Shown here: positions 19,351 to 28,369 of the stretch, piece by piece
Numbering within the stretch: position 1 is the first letter of the stretch
Layout: each line of letters starts with the position of its first letter
From: Agrococcus lahaulensis DSM 17612
Lineage (GTDB): Bacteria > Actinomycetota > Actinomycetes > Actinomycetales > Microbacteriaceae
Assembly (NCBI RefSeq): GCF_000425105.1
Contig: NZ_KE384304.1
Location: forward strand, 147,361-211,360
Direction: 5' to 3'
Length of the DNA stretch: 64,000 nucleotides
Program-made: the position numbers and the translations under genes
The notes under the pieces: model-generated
Databases searched by the model: none
What the model was told of the DNA's origin: nothing
Seen by the model: the letters and a program-made list of their open reading frames with translations, nothing else

Positions 19351-20238
19351 TCAGAGCCCGGCGGGCACGGCGGCCGCGAGGGCCGAGCGCACGGCCGCGA
19401 TCGCGGGGTTGCCCTCGGAGGCGGCGCGGGCGGCGGTGAAGACCTCGCGGCGCGGGGCGCCCGGGAGCTCGACGATCCGGAAGCCGACCTCGGTGCCGAC
19501 CCACGTGAGGTCGTTCACGACGCCCACCGCGTGCCCGGTCTCGATGAGCCGCATCTGCGCCTGGAGGTCGGCGGTCGCGAACCGCACGTCGGGCTCGAAG
19601 CCCGCGACCCGGCACTGCTGCTCGGCGAAGTGCCGGGAGGCGGCGCCGACGGGCTCCATGACCCACGCGTGCCCGGCGGCATCCGCGAGCCGCTCGATGC
19701 GGGACTCGGGCGGCACGGCGAGCCGCAGCGCGTCGGTCGTGAGCAGCTGCCGATCGAGGCCCGCGTGCTGCGGCGCGGCGTGCCCCGGGTACTGCTCGGC
19801 GACGACGAGGTCGAAGTCGCCGACGAAGGTGTCGTAGAGCGCCGTCTCGGGCTCGCGCTGCACCATCTCGACCCGCACCTCCGGCGCCTCATCGGCGAGG
19901 ATCCGCAGCATGCCGGGCACGAGCCCGAGCGCCGCCGACTGGAACACGGCGATGCGGACGGTGCCCACCGGGCGGCCGAGCGATGCCGCGACGGCGCGCT
20001 CCGCGGCCTCGAGGCCCGTGAGGATGCCCTCGGCGTGCTGGGCGAGGAGCTCGCCCTGCGGGGTGAGCGCGAGCCGCCTGCCCTGCTTGCGCGTGAGCGG
20101 CACGCCGACCTCGCGCTCGAGCGCGGAGAGCTGCTGCGAGACGGCGCTCGGCGCGTAGGCGAGCGCGGTCGCGACGGCCGCGATCGTGCCGCGCAGCCGC
20201 AGCTCGCGCAGCAGTCGCAAGCGGCGGACGTCGAGCAT
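19351..20238 (-). CDS. LysR-family transcriptional regulator
   Basis: A 295-residue LTTR. The N-terminal winged helix-turn-helix is clear: LLRELRLRGTIAAVATALAY then APSAVSQQLSALEREVG then RRLALTPQGELL. It is followed by a substrate-binding-like effector domain (TVRIAVFQSAALGLVPGML). The ATG at 20236-20238 is preceded by GGAGG. It is transcribed divergently from putA across about 150 bp that holds a 16-bp palindrome, so it is the obvious candidate regulator of proline catabolism. This is inferred from position; the sequence alone does not name the effector. Confidence 0.9.
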   Translation of the reverse strand: MLDVRRLRLLRELRLRGTIAAVATALAYAPSAVSQQLSALEREVGVPLTRKQGRRLALTPQGELLAQHAEGILTGLEAAERAVAASLGRPVGTVRIAVFQSAALGLVPGMLRILADEAPEVRVEMVQREPETALYDTFVGDFDLVVAEQYPGHAAPQHAGLDRQLLTTDALRLAVPPESRIERLADAAGHAWVMEPVGAASRHFAEQQCRVAGFEPDVRFATADLQAQMRLIETGHAVGVVNDLTWVGTEVGFRIVELPGAPRREVFTAARAASEGNPAIAAVRSALAAAVPAGL

Positions 20239-20265
20239 GGGGCCTCCAGCAACCATCGTTGATCG

Positions 20266-20281
20266 CGACGGATATCCGTCG
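20266..20281. promoter_or_regulatory. Candidate operator palindrome between lysR and putA
   Basis: CGACGGATATCCGTCG is a perfect 16-bp palindrome. It is followed by GTGA-N4-TCAC (20281-20292) and, further on, CATACT (20316-20321) as a possible putA -10. The position between a LysR gene and its divergent neighbour suits an LTTR binding site; no binding evidence is available. Confidence 0.5.
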
Positions 20282-20388
20282 TGAACCGTCACTGTACGCG
20301 ACGGGTGCGCGAGCGCATACTGGCCGCGGCGTGCCATCGCACGCAGACGACGACGCGAGCCGCACGATGGCAGAGGGAGGGCAGCCGC

Positions 20389-23300
20389 ATGGGCGCAGCA
20401 GCCACCGACACGACAGCGATCACGAGCGCCGAGACGACCGCCGAGCGGCACGACGCGGTCGGGCCGAGCACGGGCCTCGACGCCGCCGAGCTCGAGCGCA
20501 TGCGCGCGCTCGCTCCCGCGATCGTCGCGCAGGTGCGCTCCTGGCTCGAGGAGGCCGAGCGCATCCCCGCCGACGCGAGCGCCGAGCAGCTCGCGGGCGT
20601 GCTCCGCGACCCGAAGGGCCTCGACTTCGCCGTGCGCTTCGTCGACGGCGTCGTGCGCCCCGAGGACGTGCACGTCGCTGCGCAGACGCTGCGCGAGATC
20701 GGCGGCATGGCGCCCGGCTTCCTGCCCTGGCCCATGCGCCAGGCGCTGAGGCTCGGCGGCGGCGTCGCGCCGCTCGCCCCGCACGTCGTCGTGCCGATCG
20801 CGCGGCGCGTGCTGCGCGAGATGGTCGGCCACCTCATCATCGACGCGACCGACGCCCGCCTCGGGAAGGCGATCGAGCGCATCCGCGCCACGGGCGCTCG
20901 CCTGAACGTCAACCTCCTCGGCGAGGCCGTGCTCGGCGACCGCGAGGCGAAGCGCCGCCTCGAGGGCACGCTCGCGCTCATCGAGCGCCCCGACGTCGAC
21001 TACGTCTCGATCAAGGTCTCGGCGACGACCGCGCCGCACCAGCCGTGGGCGTTCCAGGAGGCCGTCGAGCACGTCATCGAGCGGCTGCTGCCGCTCTACC
21101 GCCGCGCGGCCGCGACCGGCACCTTCATCAACCTCGACATGGAGGAGTACAAGGACCTCGAGATGACCATGGCGGTCTTCACGCGGATCCTCGAGACCCC
21201 CGGCCTCGAGCAGTACCGCGGCGGCATCGTGCTGCAGGCCTACCTCCCCGACGCGCTGCCGGCGATGCAGCGCCTGCAGGCGTGGGCCGCCGAGCGCGTC
21301 GCTGCGGGCGGCGCGCCGGTGAAGGTGCGCCTCGTGAAGGGCGCGAACCTGCCCATGGAGCGCGTCGAGGCCTCGCTGCACGGCTGGCCGCTCGCGACCT
21401 GGCACACGAAGCAGGACAGCGACACCCACTACAAGCGCGTGCTCTCGTGGGCGCTCACGCCCTCGCGCATCGCGAACGTCGAGCTGGGCGTCGCGGGCCA
21501 CAACCTCTTCGACGTCGCCTTCGCGTGGCTGCTCTCGAAGGAGCGCGGCATCGAGCGCGGCCTCGACTTCGAGATGCTGCTCGGCATGGCGCAGGGCCAG
21601 GCGGAGGTCGTGCGCCGCGACGTCGGCGGGCTCCTCCTCTACACGCCCGTCGTGCACCCGAGCGAGTTCGACGTCGCGATCGCCTACCTCATCCGCCGCC
21701 TCGAGGAGGGGGCGAGCCGCGAGAACTTCATGTCGGCGGTGTTCGAGCTCGCGAGCGACGAGGCGCTCTTCGAGCGCGAGCGCGACCGCTTCCTCGCCTC
21801 GCTCGACGCGCTCGCGGCGCCGGCGCCGTCGACGCACCGGACGCAGGACCGCACGGCGGTGACGACGGCGGATGCGGTCGACGCCCCCGAGCGCGGGTTC
21901 CGGAACGCTCCCGACTCCGACCCGTCGCTGCCGGCGAACCAGGCGTGGGCCGCGGGCATCCGCGAGCGCGCGAAGACCTCGCAGCTCGGCGTCGACCTCG
22001 TGGAGGCGGCGACGCTGCGCGATGCGGCCGAGCTCGAAGCGACGATCGAGGCCGCGATCGAGGCGAACGCCGCGTGGCGCTCGCTCTCGGGGGACGAGCG
22101 CGCCGCGATCCTGCACCGCGCGGGCCGCGAGCTCGAGGCGCGCCGCGCCGAGCTCATGGAGGTCGCGGCCGCCGAGGCGGGCAAGACCCTCGACCAGTCC
22201 GACCCCGAGGTCTCGGAGGCGATCGACTTCGCGCACTACTACGCCGAGCGCGCGCGCGACCTCGACCGCGTCGACGGCGCCGTCGCGGTGCCGTCGCGGC
22301 TCATCGCGGTCACCCCGCCGTGGAACTTCCCGATCGCCATCCCCGCGGGCTCGACGCTCGCGGCCCTCGCCTCCGGCGCATCCGTCATCGTCAAGCCCGC
22401 GCGCGCGACCGCCCGCACGGGCGCCGTGATGCTCGACGCGCTGTGGGCGGCGGGCGTCCCGCGCGAGGTGCTGCACTTCGTGCAGTTCGCCGACCGCAGC
22501 CTCGGCGACCGGCTCATCGCCGATGAGCGCGTCGACCGCGTGATCCTCACGGGCGGGTTCGAGACCGCCCAGGCCTTCCGACGCATCCGCTCCGACCTCG
22601 ACCTGCTCGCCGAGACGAGCGGCAAGAACGCGATCATCGTGACGCCCTCGGCCGACTTCGACCTCGCGGCGAAGGACATCGTCGCGAGCGCGTTCGGCCA
22701 CGCGGGCCAGAAGTGCTCGGCGGCGTCGCTCGCGATCCTCGTCGGGCAGGCGGGCCGCTCGAAGCGCCTGCACAGCCAGATCGTCGACGGCGTGCGCTCG
22801 CTCGACGTCGGCTACCCGTGGGACGCCGACAGCCAGATGGGGCCGATCATCGCGCCGGCGGAGGGCAAGCTGCTCGAGGGGCTCACGACGCTCGGGGAGG
22901 GAGAGTCGTGGATCGTCGAGCCGAAGCAGCTCGACGAGAGCGGCAAGCTGTGGAGCCCGGGCCTGCGCGCCGGCGTGCAGCGGGGGAGCGAGTACCACCG
23001 CACCGAGTACTTCGGGCCGATCCTCGGCATCATGCGCGTCGAGACGCTCGAGGAGGCGATCGAGCTCGTCAACGACGTCGACTACGGGCTCACCTCGGGC
23101 ATCCACTCGCTCGACCCCGACGAGATCGGGCTGTGGCTCGAGACCGTGCAGGCGGGCAACCTCTACGTCAATCGCGGCATCACCGGCGCGATCGTGCAGC
23201 GCCAGCCCTTCGGCGGCTGGAAGCGCTCGGTCGTCGGCCCGACGACGAAGGCGGGCGGCCCGAGCTACCTCTTCCCGCTCGTCGACTGGCGCACGGCCGA

Positions 23301-23949
23301 GGCGCGCGAGACCGCCCCGATCGAGCTGCCCGCGGTGCAGGCGATCGTCGACGCCGTCGAGTCGCTCGTGAAGGCGACGGATGCGTCGGTGACGGCCGCC
23401 GAGGCGGCGGCGCTCGCGCGCGCGGCCGGCTCCGACCAGCACGTGTGGGCCACCGAGCTCGGGGTCGCGAAGGACGTGCAGGGGCTCTCGGCCGAGCGCG
23501 ACATCCTGCGGCACCTGCCGATGCCGGGCGTGACGATCCGGCTCGCGGAGGGCGGCCGCGTCGCGCAGCTCGCGCGCTCGGTCGTCGCGGCGCTCCGCGC
23601 GGGTGCCGAGGTGCGGGTCTCGACCGCGATCGAGTCGGCGCCCGCGGTGCGGGCGGCGCTCGCGGCGGCGGGCGTGCCGGTGACGGTCGAGGACGACGCG
23701 GCGTTCCGCCGCTCGGCGCAGCGGCTCGAGCAGGGCCGCATCCGCTACCTCGCTGCCGACGACGCGGTGGCCGCCGGCGTGCGGTCGCTCGCCGAGGCGG
23801 TCGAGGGCCGCCCCGACCTCGCGATCGTGTCGCACCCCGTGACGGAGGCGGGCCGCGTCGAGCTGCTGCCCTTCCTGCGCGAGCAGGCGATCGCGATCAC
23901 GGCGCACCGCTTCGGCACGCCGAACCACCTCACCGACCACTTGATCTAG
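20389..23949 (+). CDS. putA: Bifunctional proline dehydrogenase / P5C dehydrogenase PutA
   Basis: An 1186-residue enzyme oxidising proline to glutamate in two steps with FAD then NAD+. The proline dehydrogenase barrel (about residues 60-470) has YVSIKVSATTAPHQPW, FINLDMEEYKDLEMTM, VKVRLVKGANLPMERV and the end LEEGASRENFMSAVFEL. The aldehyde dehydrogenase domain (about 520-1000) has AVTPPWNFPIAIPAG, LLAETSGKNAIIV and the catalytic Cys in HAGQKCSAASL, ending near GPSYLFPLVDW. A further C-terminal segment of about 170 residues follows. I chose the ATG at 20389 for its strong AGGGAGGG site; the frame stays open upstream but lacks an RBS. There is no N-terminal DNA-binding domain, so control is probably by the divergent LysR protein. 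Confidence 0.95.
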   Translation: MGAAATDTTAITSAETTAERHDAVGPSTGLDAAELERMRALAPAIVAQVRSWLEEAERIPADASAEQLAGVLRDPKGLDFAVRFVDGVVRPEDVHVAAQTLREIGGMAPGFLPWPMRQALRLGGGVAPLAPHVVVPIARRVLREMVGHLIIDATDARLGKAIERIRATGARLNVNLLGEAVLGDREAKRRLEGTLALIERPDVDYVSIKVSATTAPHQPWAFQEAVEHVIERLLPLYRRAAATGTFINLDMEEYKDLEMTMAVFTRILETPGLEQYRGGIVLQAYLPDALPAMQRLQAWAAERVAAGGAPVKVRLVKGANLPMERVEASLHGWPLATWHTKQDSDTHYKRVLSWALTPSRIANVELGVAGHNLFDVAFAWLLSKERGIERGLDFEMLLGMAQGQAEVVRRDVGGLLLYTPVVHPSEFDVAIAYLIRRLEEGASRENFMSAVFELASDEALFERERDRFLASLDALAAPAPSTHRTQDRTAVTTADAVDAPERGFRNAPDSDPSLPANQAWAAGIRERAKTSQLGVDLVEAATLRDAAELEATIEAAIEANAAWRSLSGDERAAILHRAGRELEARRAELMEVAAAEAGKTLDQSDPEVSEAIDFAHYYAERARDLDRVDGAVAVPSRLIAVTPPWNFPIAIPAGSTLAALASGASVIVKPARATARTGAVMLDALWAAGVPREVLHFVQFADRSLGDRLIADERVDRVILTGGFETAQAFRRIRSDLDLLAETSGKNAIIVTPSADFDLAAKDIVASAFGHAGQKCSAASLAILVGQAGRSKRLHSQIVDGVRSLDVGYPWDADSQMGPIIAPAEGKLLEGLTTLGEGESWIVEPKQLDESGKLWSPGLRAGVQRGSEYHRTEYFGPILGIMRVETLEEAIELVNDVDYGLTSGIHSLDPDEIGLWLETVQAGNLYVNRGITGAIVQRQPFGGWKRSVVGPTTKAGGPSYLFPLVDWRTAEARETAPIELPAVQAIVDAVESLVKATDASVTAAEAAALARAAGSDQHVWATELGVAKDVQGLSAERDILRHLPMPGVTIRLAEGGRVAQLARSVVAALRAGAEVRVSTAIESAPAVRAALAAAGVPVTVEDDAAFRRSAQRLEQGRIRYLAADDAVAAGVRSLAEAVEGRPDLAIVSHPVTEAGRVELLPFLREQAIAITAHRFGTPNHLTDHLI

Positions 23950-23953
23950 GGCG

Positions 23954-23997
23954 CGCCGGTCAGCGGCGAGTGCGGCCTCGCGCGCCGCTGACCGGCG
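23954..23997 (+). terminator. putA terminator hairpin
   Basis: A perfect 15-bp stem (23954-23968 with 23983-23997) and 14-nt loop begin five bases after the putA stop codon. Confidence 0.8.
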
Positions 23998-24010
23998 ACC
24001 CAGACCCCAC

Positions 24011-24049
24011 ATCGGCAGCGAGACCCGAGATCTCGGGTCCGCTGCCGAT
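24011..24049. repeat. Cruciform repeat, copy 1
   Basis: A nested palindrome: outer arms ATCGGCAGC / GCTGCCGAT and an inner perfect 18-bp palindrome GACCCGAGATCTCGGGTC. A related element lies at 24864-24923, on the other side of the DinB-fold gene. Confidence 0.8.
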
Positions 24050-24061
24050 CTCGGGTCCGCA

Positions 24062-24160
24062 GCGACTCCACTCGACCCGCTTTCGGCGACTCGACCCGGT
24101 CTCGGCGACTCGACCGGTTCCCGCGGCGACTCGACCGGTTCTCGCCCACTCGATCCGTTG
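24062..24160. repeat. Tandem CGACTCGACC-type repeat
   Basis: Five imperfect units of about 19-20 bp, each containing a variant of CGACTCGACCCG followed by TTCTCG/GTCTCG, end at CGTTGCAGCAGG. Near-identical units occur at 58246-58310. The 24000-24228 intergenic region otherwise shows no gene. Confidence 0.7.
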
Positions 24161-24228
24161 CAGCAGGTCCTGTCGACGAGAAGCGGTCGAGTCGCGCGAG
24201 GGCTTCGCGGCTGTGGCGAGCAGCCCCG

Positions 24229-24744
24229 TCAGAGCACGAGGTGCTGGCGGCCGTCGAGCAACTCGCGGGCCGCGTCGAGGTGGCCCGCGTGCGTCGCTGC
24301 GTCGAGGATCACGTGCAGCAGCACCGCCTCGAGGTCGGCGAACCGCTCCGCCTGCCAGTCGGGCTCGCGGTGCCGCGGCGCAGCATCGAGCGGCAGCGCC
24401 GCGAGGATTCCGTCGGAGCGCGCGATCGCGTCGCGGTACTCGTCGAGCACGGCATCCGTCGACTCGTGCGGCTCGACGCGCCAGTCGGCGGGCCTCCCCT
24501 CGTCGAGCTCGGGCCGATCGATGGGCCAGTAGTCGAGCGGCTCGCCGGCCATGACGGTGTGGATCCAGTAGCGCTCGCCGCCGAGCGTGAGGTGGCGCAC
24601 GAGCCCGATCGGCGACCAGCCCGACGGCAGCACCGCCGCCCGCAGCTGGGCGTCGGTCAGCCCGTCGACCGCGGCGAGCACGTGCCGCCGCTGTGCGTCG
24701 AGCGCGCCGAGCAGCAGCGAGCGGGAGCGGTCGCCGTCGTCCAT
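24229..24744 (-). CDS. DinB-fold protein (DUF664, mycothiol-transferase-like)
   Basis: A 171-residue four-helix-bundle protein of the DinB/YfiT superfamily. The DUF664 pattern is visible: LLLGALDAQRRHVLAAVDGL, then LPSGWSPIGLVRHLTLGGERYW with one metal-ligand His, and HVILDAATHAGHLDAARELLDG with the later His pair. In actinobacteria related proteins are mycothiol-dependent transferases for detoxification, and mshD is present in this genome. That role is plausible but unproven here. The ATG follows a minus-strand TTGGAT hexamer (24751-24756) by six bases. The gene is flanked on both sides by related cruciform repeats. Confidence 0.8.
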   Translation of the reverse strand: MDDGDRSRSLLLGALDAQRRHVLAAVDGLTDAQLRAAVLPSGWSPIGLVRHLTLGGERYWIHTVMAGEPLDYWPIDRPELDEGRPADWRVEPHESTDAVLDEYRDAIARSDGILAALPLDAAPRHREPDWQAERFADLEAVLLHVILDAATHAGHLDAARELLDGRQHLVL

Positions 24745-24770
24745 GCGCCGATCCAAGCACGCCCGAGTGT

Positions 24771-24840
24771 CCGCCAGCGCGCATCCGCCAGCGCGCATCC
24801 GCCGTTGCGCATCCGCCGTTGCGCATCCGCCCGCGCGACT
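24771..24840. repeat. 14-bp tandem repeat upstream of DinB-fold gene
   Basis: Two copies of CCGCCAGCGCGCAT (24771-24798), two of CCGCCGTTGCGCAT (24799-24826) and a partial fifth unit. They lie just upstream of the leaderless start of the DinB-fold gene and could alter its promoter by copy-number change. Confidence 0.8.
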
Positions 24841-24863
24841 GGCGCCGTCGCCGCGAACCGTTA

Positions 24864-24923
24864 CGGACCCCATCTCGGCAGCCGGACCCGTGATCCCGGG
24901 TCCCGCTGCCGGGACGGGGTCCG
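24864..24923. repeat. Cruciform repeat, copy 2
   Basis: Outer arms CGGACCCC / GGGGTCCG, middle arms CGGCAGC / GCTGCCG, and a centre with GACCCG and CGGGTC. It shares the middle and inner arms with copy 1 at 24011-24049. Confidence 0.75.
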
Positions 24924-24950
24924 CGGAGCGCTCGAGCGCAGCCGGCCGGC

Positions 24951-25721
24951 TCAGCCTGCGGCCCAGCCCCCGTCGTTCGGGATGATCGCGCCGTTGACGT
25001 TCGAAGCGGCATCGGACGCGAGGAACGCGGCGAGGTTCGCCTGCTCGATCGGCTCGGCGTTGCGGAGCGCGCCCTGGTGGATCGGCCCGAGCGCGGCGAG
25101 GCCATCGTGGTCGATGCCGCGCTGCACGTCCTCGGTCATGACGTTGGTCGCGACGCCGCCCGGGCAGATCGCGTTCGCGCGGATGCCCTGCTTGCCGTAC
25201 ATGTAGGCGGTGTTGCGCGTGAGGCCGACGAGCCCGTGCTTCGAGGCCGTGTAGGCGGCGCCCGCCGCCGCCCCGCGGATGCCCGCGGCGCTCGAGACGT
25301 TGACGATCGAGCCATAGTTCTGCGGCAGCATGACCCGCAGCGCCGCGCGCGTCAGGTAGAACGGCGCGTTGAGGTTGACGCGCATGATGCGGTCCCACAG
25401 CGCGTCCTCGACGTTCGCGGCGCCCGCGAAGTGGTCCATGATGCCCGCGTTGTTGACCAGCACGTCGAGCCGCCCGTAGCGCTCCACTGCCGCTGCGACG
25501 ACCGAGTCGGCGACGGCGACGTCGCCGATGTCGCCGATCAAGGCGGATGCGGTGCCCCCGGCCCCCTCGATGCTCGCGACGGTCTCGTCGGCGGTCTGGG
25601 CGATGTCGCTCACCACGACCTTCGCGCCGAGCTCGGCGAACAGCTGGGCGGTGGCGCGGCCGATGCCGCTGCCGCCGCCGGTGATGACGGCGACCTTGCC
25701 GGTCAGGTCGATGACGCTCAT
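24951..25721 (-). CDS. Short-chain dehydrogenase/reductase
   Basis: A 256-residue classical SDR using NAD(P)H. Features: TGGGSGIG dinucleotide-binding motif, acidic VVSDIA end of strand 2 (favouring NAD), NNAG, Ser in IVNVSSAAG and the YTASK active-site pair, and the PGGVATNVM loop. The start at 25721 has AAGGAG upstream. The substrate is unknown; genome annotators would probably call it a 3-ketoacyl-ACP reductase-like or glucose dehydrogenase-like oxidoreductase. It is divergent from the riboswitch-glyA unit. Confidence 0.9.
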   Translation of the reverse strand: MSVIDLTGKVAVITGGGSGIGRATAQLFAELGAKVVVSDIAQTADETVASIEGAGGTASALIGDIGDVAVADSVVAAAVERYGRLDVLVNNAGIMDHFAGAANVEDALWDRIMRVNLNAPFYLTRAALRVMLPQNYGSIVNVSSAAGIRGAAAGAAYTASKHGLVGLTRNTAYMYGKQGIRANAICPGGVATNVMTEDVQRGIDHDGLAALGPIHQGALRNAEPIEQANLAAFLASDAASNVNGAIIPNDGGWAAG

Positions 25722-25833
25722 GCAGTGCTCCTTCTTCGTCGAACGGGTCGAGCGCCAGCATCCGGCCGCGAGCACTGCCTTGTCAATGAACTTCCCTCAG
25801 CCCACGCATCCGTCGTCGCCATCCGCGCGCGGG

Positions 25834-25839
25834 TACGAT
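25834..25839 (+). promoter_or_regulatory. -10 element for the riboswitch-glyA transcript
   Basis: TACGAT lies 6-7 bases upstream of the predicted 5' edge of the riboswitch. No convincing -35 hexamer is visible. Confidence 0.5.
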
Positions 25840-25845
25840 GGGAGC

Positions 25846-25912
25846 GGCCGTGACTGGCGCAATGGTGGAGCACCACCGGGGAGCGGCCGAGCAGCCGCCG
25901 CGCGCCTGGGCA
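25846..25912 (+). promoter_or_regulatory. ZTP (pfl) riboswitch upstream of glyA-folD
   Basis: The conserved blocks of the ZTP/ZMP-sensing pfl RNA are in order: GTGACTGGCG (25850-25859), a GGTG-GAG-CACC hairpin (25864-25874), ACCACCGGGGAGCG (25872-25885), and CCGCGCGCCTGGGC (25898-25911), whose CGCC can pair with the 5' GGCG as the known pseudoknot. Genes for folate-dependent one-carbon metabolism, especially glyA and folD, are typical targets: ZMP/ZTP accumulates when 10-formyl-THF is short and switches them on. About 45 bases separate it from the glyA GTG; control could be transcriptional or translational. Confidence 0.9.
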
Positions 25913-25956
25913 TCCGAACCAGCGAAGCGCGCCAGCGCCCCAGCGAAGGAGCAACC

Positions 25957-27288
25957 GTGACCGACCGCCTGCCCTCCACGTTCAACTCGCCGCTCACGGA
26001 GGTCGATCCCGAGATCGCCGCGGTGCTGCAGCTCGAGCTCGACCGCCAGCGCGACTACCTCGAGATGATCGCGAGCGAGAACTTCGTGCCCGTCGCGGTG
26101 CTCGAGGCGGCAGGCAGCGTGCTCACGAACAAGTACGCCGAGGGCTACCCGGGACGCCGCTACTACGGCGGCTGCGAGCACGTCGACGTCGCCGAGTCGC
26201 TGGCGATCGAGCGCGCGAAGGCGCTCTTCGGGGCCGAGTACGCGAACGTGCAGCCCCACTCGGGCGCGACCGCGAACGCGGCCGTGCTGCACGCGATCGC
26301 CCGCCCCGGCGACACGATCCTCGGCCTCTCGCTCGACCACGGCGGCCACCTCACGCACGGCATGAAGATCAACTTCTCGGGCCGCCTCTACGACATCGTC
26401 GCCTACGGCGTCGACGAGGCCACGAGCCGCGTCGACATGGAGGAGGTGCGCCGCCTCGCGCAGGAGCACAAGCCCAAGGTCATCATCGCCGGCTGGTCGG
26501 CCTACCCGCGCCAGCTCGACTTCGCCGCCTTCCGCGAGATCGCCGACGAGGTCGGCGCGCTCCTGTGGGTCGACATGGCGCACTTCGCGGGCCTCGTCGC
26601 CGCTGGCCTCCACCCGAACCCGGTGCCGCACGCGCACGTCGTCTCCTCGACCGTGCACAAGACGATCGGCGGCCCCCGCTCGGGCTTCATCCTCACGAAC
26701 GAGGCCGACATCGCGAAGAAGCTCAACTCCGCGGTCTTCCCCGGCCAGCAGGGCGGCCCGCTCATGCACGTCATCGCGGCGAAGGCGACCGCCTTCAAGC
26801 TCGCCGGCTCCGAGGCGTTCAAGGAGCGCCAGGAGCGCACCCTCCGCGGCGCGCGCATCCTCGCCGACCGCCTCATGCAGGACGACGTGCGGAATGCGGG
26901 CATCACCGTGCGCTCGGACGGCACCGACGTGCACCTCGTGCTCGTCGACCTCCGCGACGCGGCCATCGACGGCAAGCAGGCGGAGGACCTCCTCCACGAG
27001 ATCCGCATCACGGTCAACCGCAACGCGGTGCCGAACGACCCGCGCCCGCCGATGGTGACGTCGGGGCTCCGCATCGGCACGCCGGCGCTCGCGACCCGCG
27101 GCTTCGGCGACGAGGAGTTCACCGAGGTCGCCGACATCATCGCGCTCGCGCTGCTGCCGGGGGCAGACCTGGATGCGCTGCGCGCGCGGGTGGCGAAGCT
27201 CGCCGACGCGTTCCCGCTCTACCCGGGCGTCGGTCCCTCCGGGCAGCCCGAGGCGGTGCACGAGCTCGGCTCGAGCGTCGACCGATGA
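25957..27288 (+). CDS. glyA: Serine hydroxymethyltransferase
   Basis: A 443-residue PLP enzyme making glycine and 5,10-methylene-THF from serine and THF. Hallmarks: [70 protein letters not shown], and the PLP lysine in [14 protein letters not shown] (about residue 235). Length is normal. The GTG at 25957 has GAAGGAG just upstream; the frame runs further upstream through the riboswitch and is not coding there. Its stop overlaps the folD start (ATGA), so the two are translationally coupled and share riboswitch control. Confidence 0.97.
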   Translation: MTDRLPSTFNSPLTEVDPEIAAVLQLELDRQRDYLEMIASENFVPVAVLEAAGSVLTNKYAEGYPGRRYYGGCEHVDVAESLAIERAKALFGAEYANVQPHSGATANAAVLHAIARPGDTILGLSLDHGGHLTHGMKINFSGRLYDIVAYGVDEATSRVDMEEVRRLAQEHKPKVIIAGWSAYPRQLDFAAFREIADEVGALLWVDMAHFAGLVAAGLHPNPVPHAHVVSSTVHKTIGGPRSGFILTNEADIAKKLNSAVFPGQQGGPLMHVIAAKATAFKLAGSEAFKERQERTLRGARILADRLMQDDVRNAGITVRSDGTDVHLVLVDLRDAAIDGKQAEDLLHEIRITVNRNAVPNDPRPPMVTSGLRIGTPALATRGFGDEEFTEVADIIALALLPGADLDALRARVAKLADAFPLYPGVGPSGQPEAVHELGSSVDR

Positions 27289-28172
27289 CCGCGCAGCTCC
27301 TCGACGGCAACCGCACCGCATCCGCGATCAAGGACGAGCTGCGGGAGCGCGTCGACGCGCTGCGCGGCAAGGGCGTCACGCCGGGGCTCGGCACGCTGCT
27401 CGTCGGCGACGACCCGGGCAGCCAGTCGTACGTCAAGGGCAAGCACCGCGACTGCGCCGAGGTCGGCATCGAGTCGATCCGCGTCGACCTGCCCGCGAGC
27501 GCGTCGAGCGCCGACGTCGAGGCCGCGATCCGCGACCTCAACAGCGCGCGCGAGGTGACCGGCTACATCGTGCAGCTGCCGCTGCCCGCGGGGCACGACG
27601 AGCACGCGATGCTCGGGCTCATGGATCCGGCGAAGGATGCCGACGGCCTCCACCCCGAGAACCTCGGGCGGCTCGTGCTCGGCGTCGACGGCCCGATCGA
27701 CTCGCCGATGCCGTGCACGCCCGCGGGCATCGTGCAGATGCTGCGACGGCACGACATCGAGATCGCGGGCGCGACGGTCGCGATCGTCGGCCGAGGCCTC
27801 ACGGTCGGCCGGCCGCTCGGGCTGCTGCTCACGCGCAAGGGCATCGACGCGACCGTGACGCTGTGCCACTCGCGCACGCCGGATCTCGCGGCGCAGGTGC
27901 GGGAGGCCGACATCGTCGTCGCGGCGGTCGGCGTGCCGGGGCTCATCAAGGCCGACTGGGTCAAGCCCGGCGCGGCCGTGCTCGACGTCGGCATCACGCG
28001 CGGCCTCTCGGCCGAGACCGGCAAGGTCAAGCTGCTCGGCGATGTCGACCCCGGCGTTCGCGACGTCGCCGGCTGGATCTCGCCCGTGCCGGGCGGCGTC
28101 GGCCCGATGACGCGCGTCATGCTGCTCGACAACGTCGTGCAGATGGCGGAGAAGGCGGTGCGCTCCCGCTGA
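27285..28172 (+). CDS. folD: Bifunctional methylene-THF dehydrogenase/cyclohydrolase FolD
   Basis: A 295-residue enzyme converting 5,10-methylene-THF to 10-formyl-THF with NADP+. Motifs: [19 protein letters not shown] with the catalytic Lys, [21 protein letters not shown]-like [26 protein letters not shown] and [15 protein letters not shown] in the NADP-binding site, ending [20 protein letters not shown]. The ATG at 27285 overlaps the glyA stop. Together with glyA it forms the one-carbon operon under the ZTP riboswitch. Confidence 0.97.
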   Translation: MTAQLLDGNRTASAIKDELRERVDALRGKGVTPGLGTLLVGDDPGSQSYVKGKHRDCAEVGIESIRVDLPASASSADVEAAIRDLNSAREVTGYIVQLPLPAGHDEHAMLGLMDPAKDADGLHPENLGRLVLGVDGPIDSPMPCTPAGIVQMLRRHDIEIAGATVAIVGRGLTVGRPLGLLLTRKGIDATVTLCHSRTPDLAAQVREADIVVAAVGVPGLIKADWVKPGAAVLDVGITRGLSAETGKVKLLGDVDPGVRDVAGWISPVPGGVGPMTRVMLLDNVVQMAEKAVRSR

Positions 28173-28204
28173 CCCCCGCCCGTCGAGTAGGGCCGTAGGC
28201 CCCT

Positions 28205-28359
28205 CCCGTTCGTCGAGTGGCCCGCGGAGCGGGCGTATCGAGACGGGAGCGACCTGGTCTCGATACGCCCGACCTGCGGTCGGGCTACTCGACCAACGGG
28301 GTGGGGCGGGGACTGCTCGACCGACGGGGTGGGGCGGCGGCTGCTCGACCAACGGGAGG
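28205..28359. repeat. Paired REP/BIME-like element plus 28-bp direct repeats
   Basis: An imperfect inverted repeat has a left arm 28205-28244 (with CGTCGAGTGGCCCGC and GGGCGTATCGAGAC) and a right arm 28257-28300 (GTCTCGATACGCCC to CTACTCGACCAACGGG). It is followed by 2.4 copies of a 28-bp unit starting GACCAACGGGGTGGGGCGG (28291, 28319, 28347). It fills most of the gap between folD and the SRPBCC gene and probably also ends both transcripts. Confidence 0.8.
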
Positions 28360-28369
28360 AAGGGGCCGC

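Noticed and set aside
19351-24012. A 1553-codon minus-strand frame ending in the LysR protein
   Set aside because: Only the last 295 codons are real (LysR). The rest is antisense to putA.
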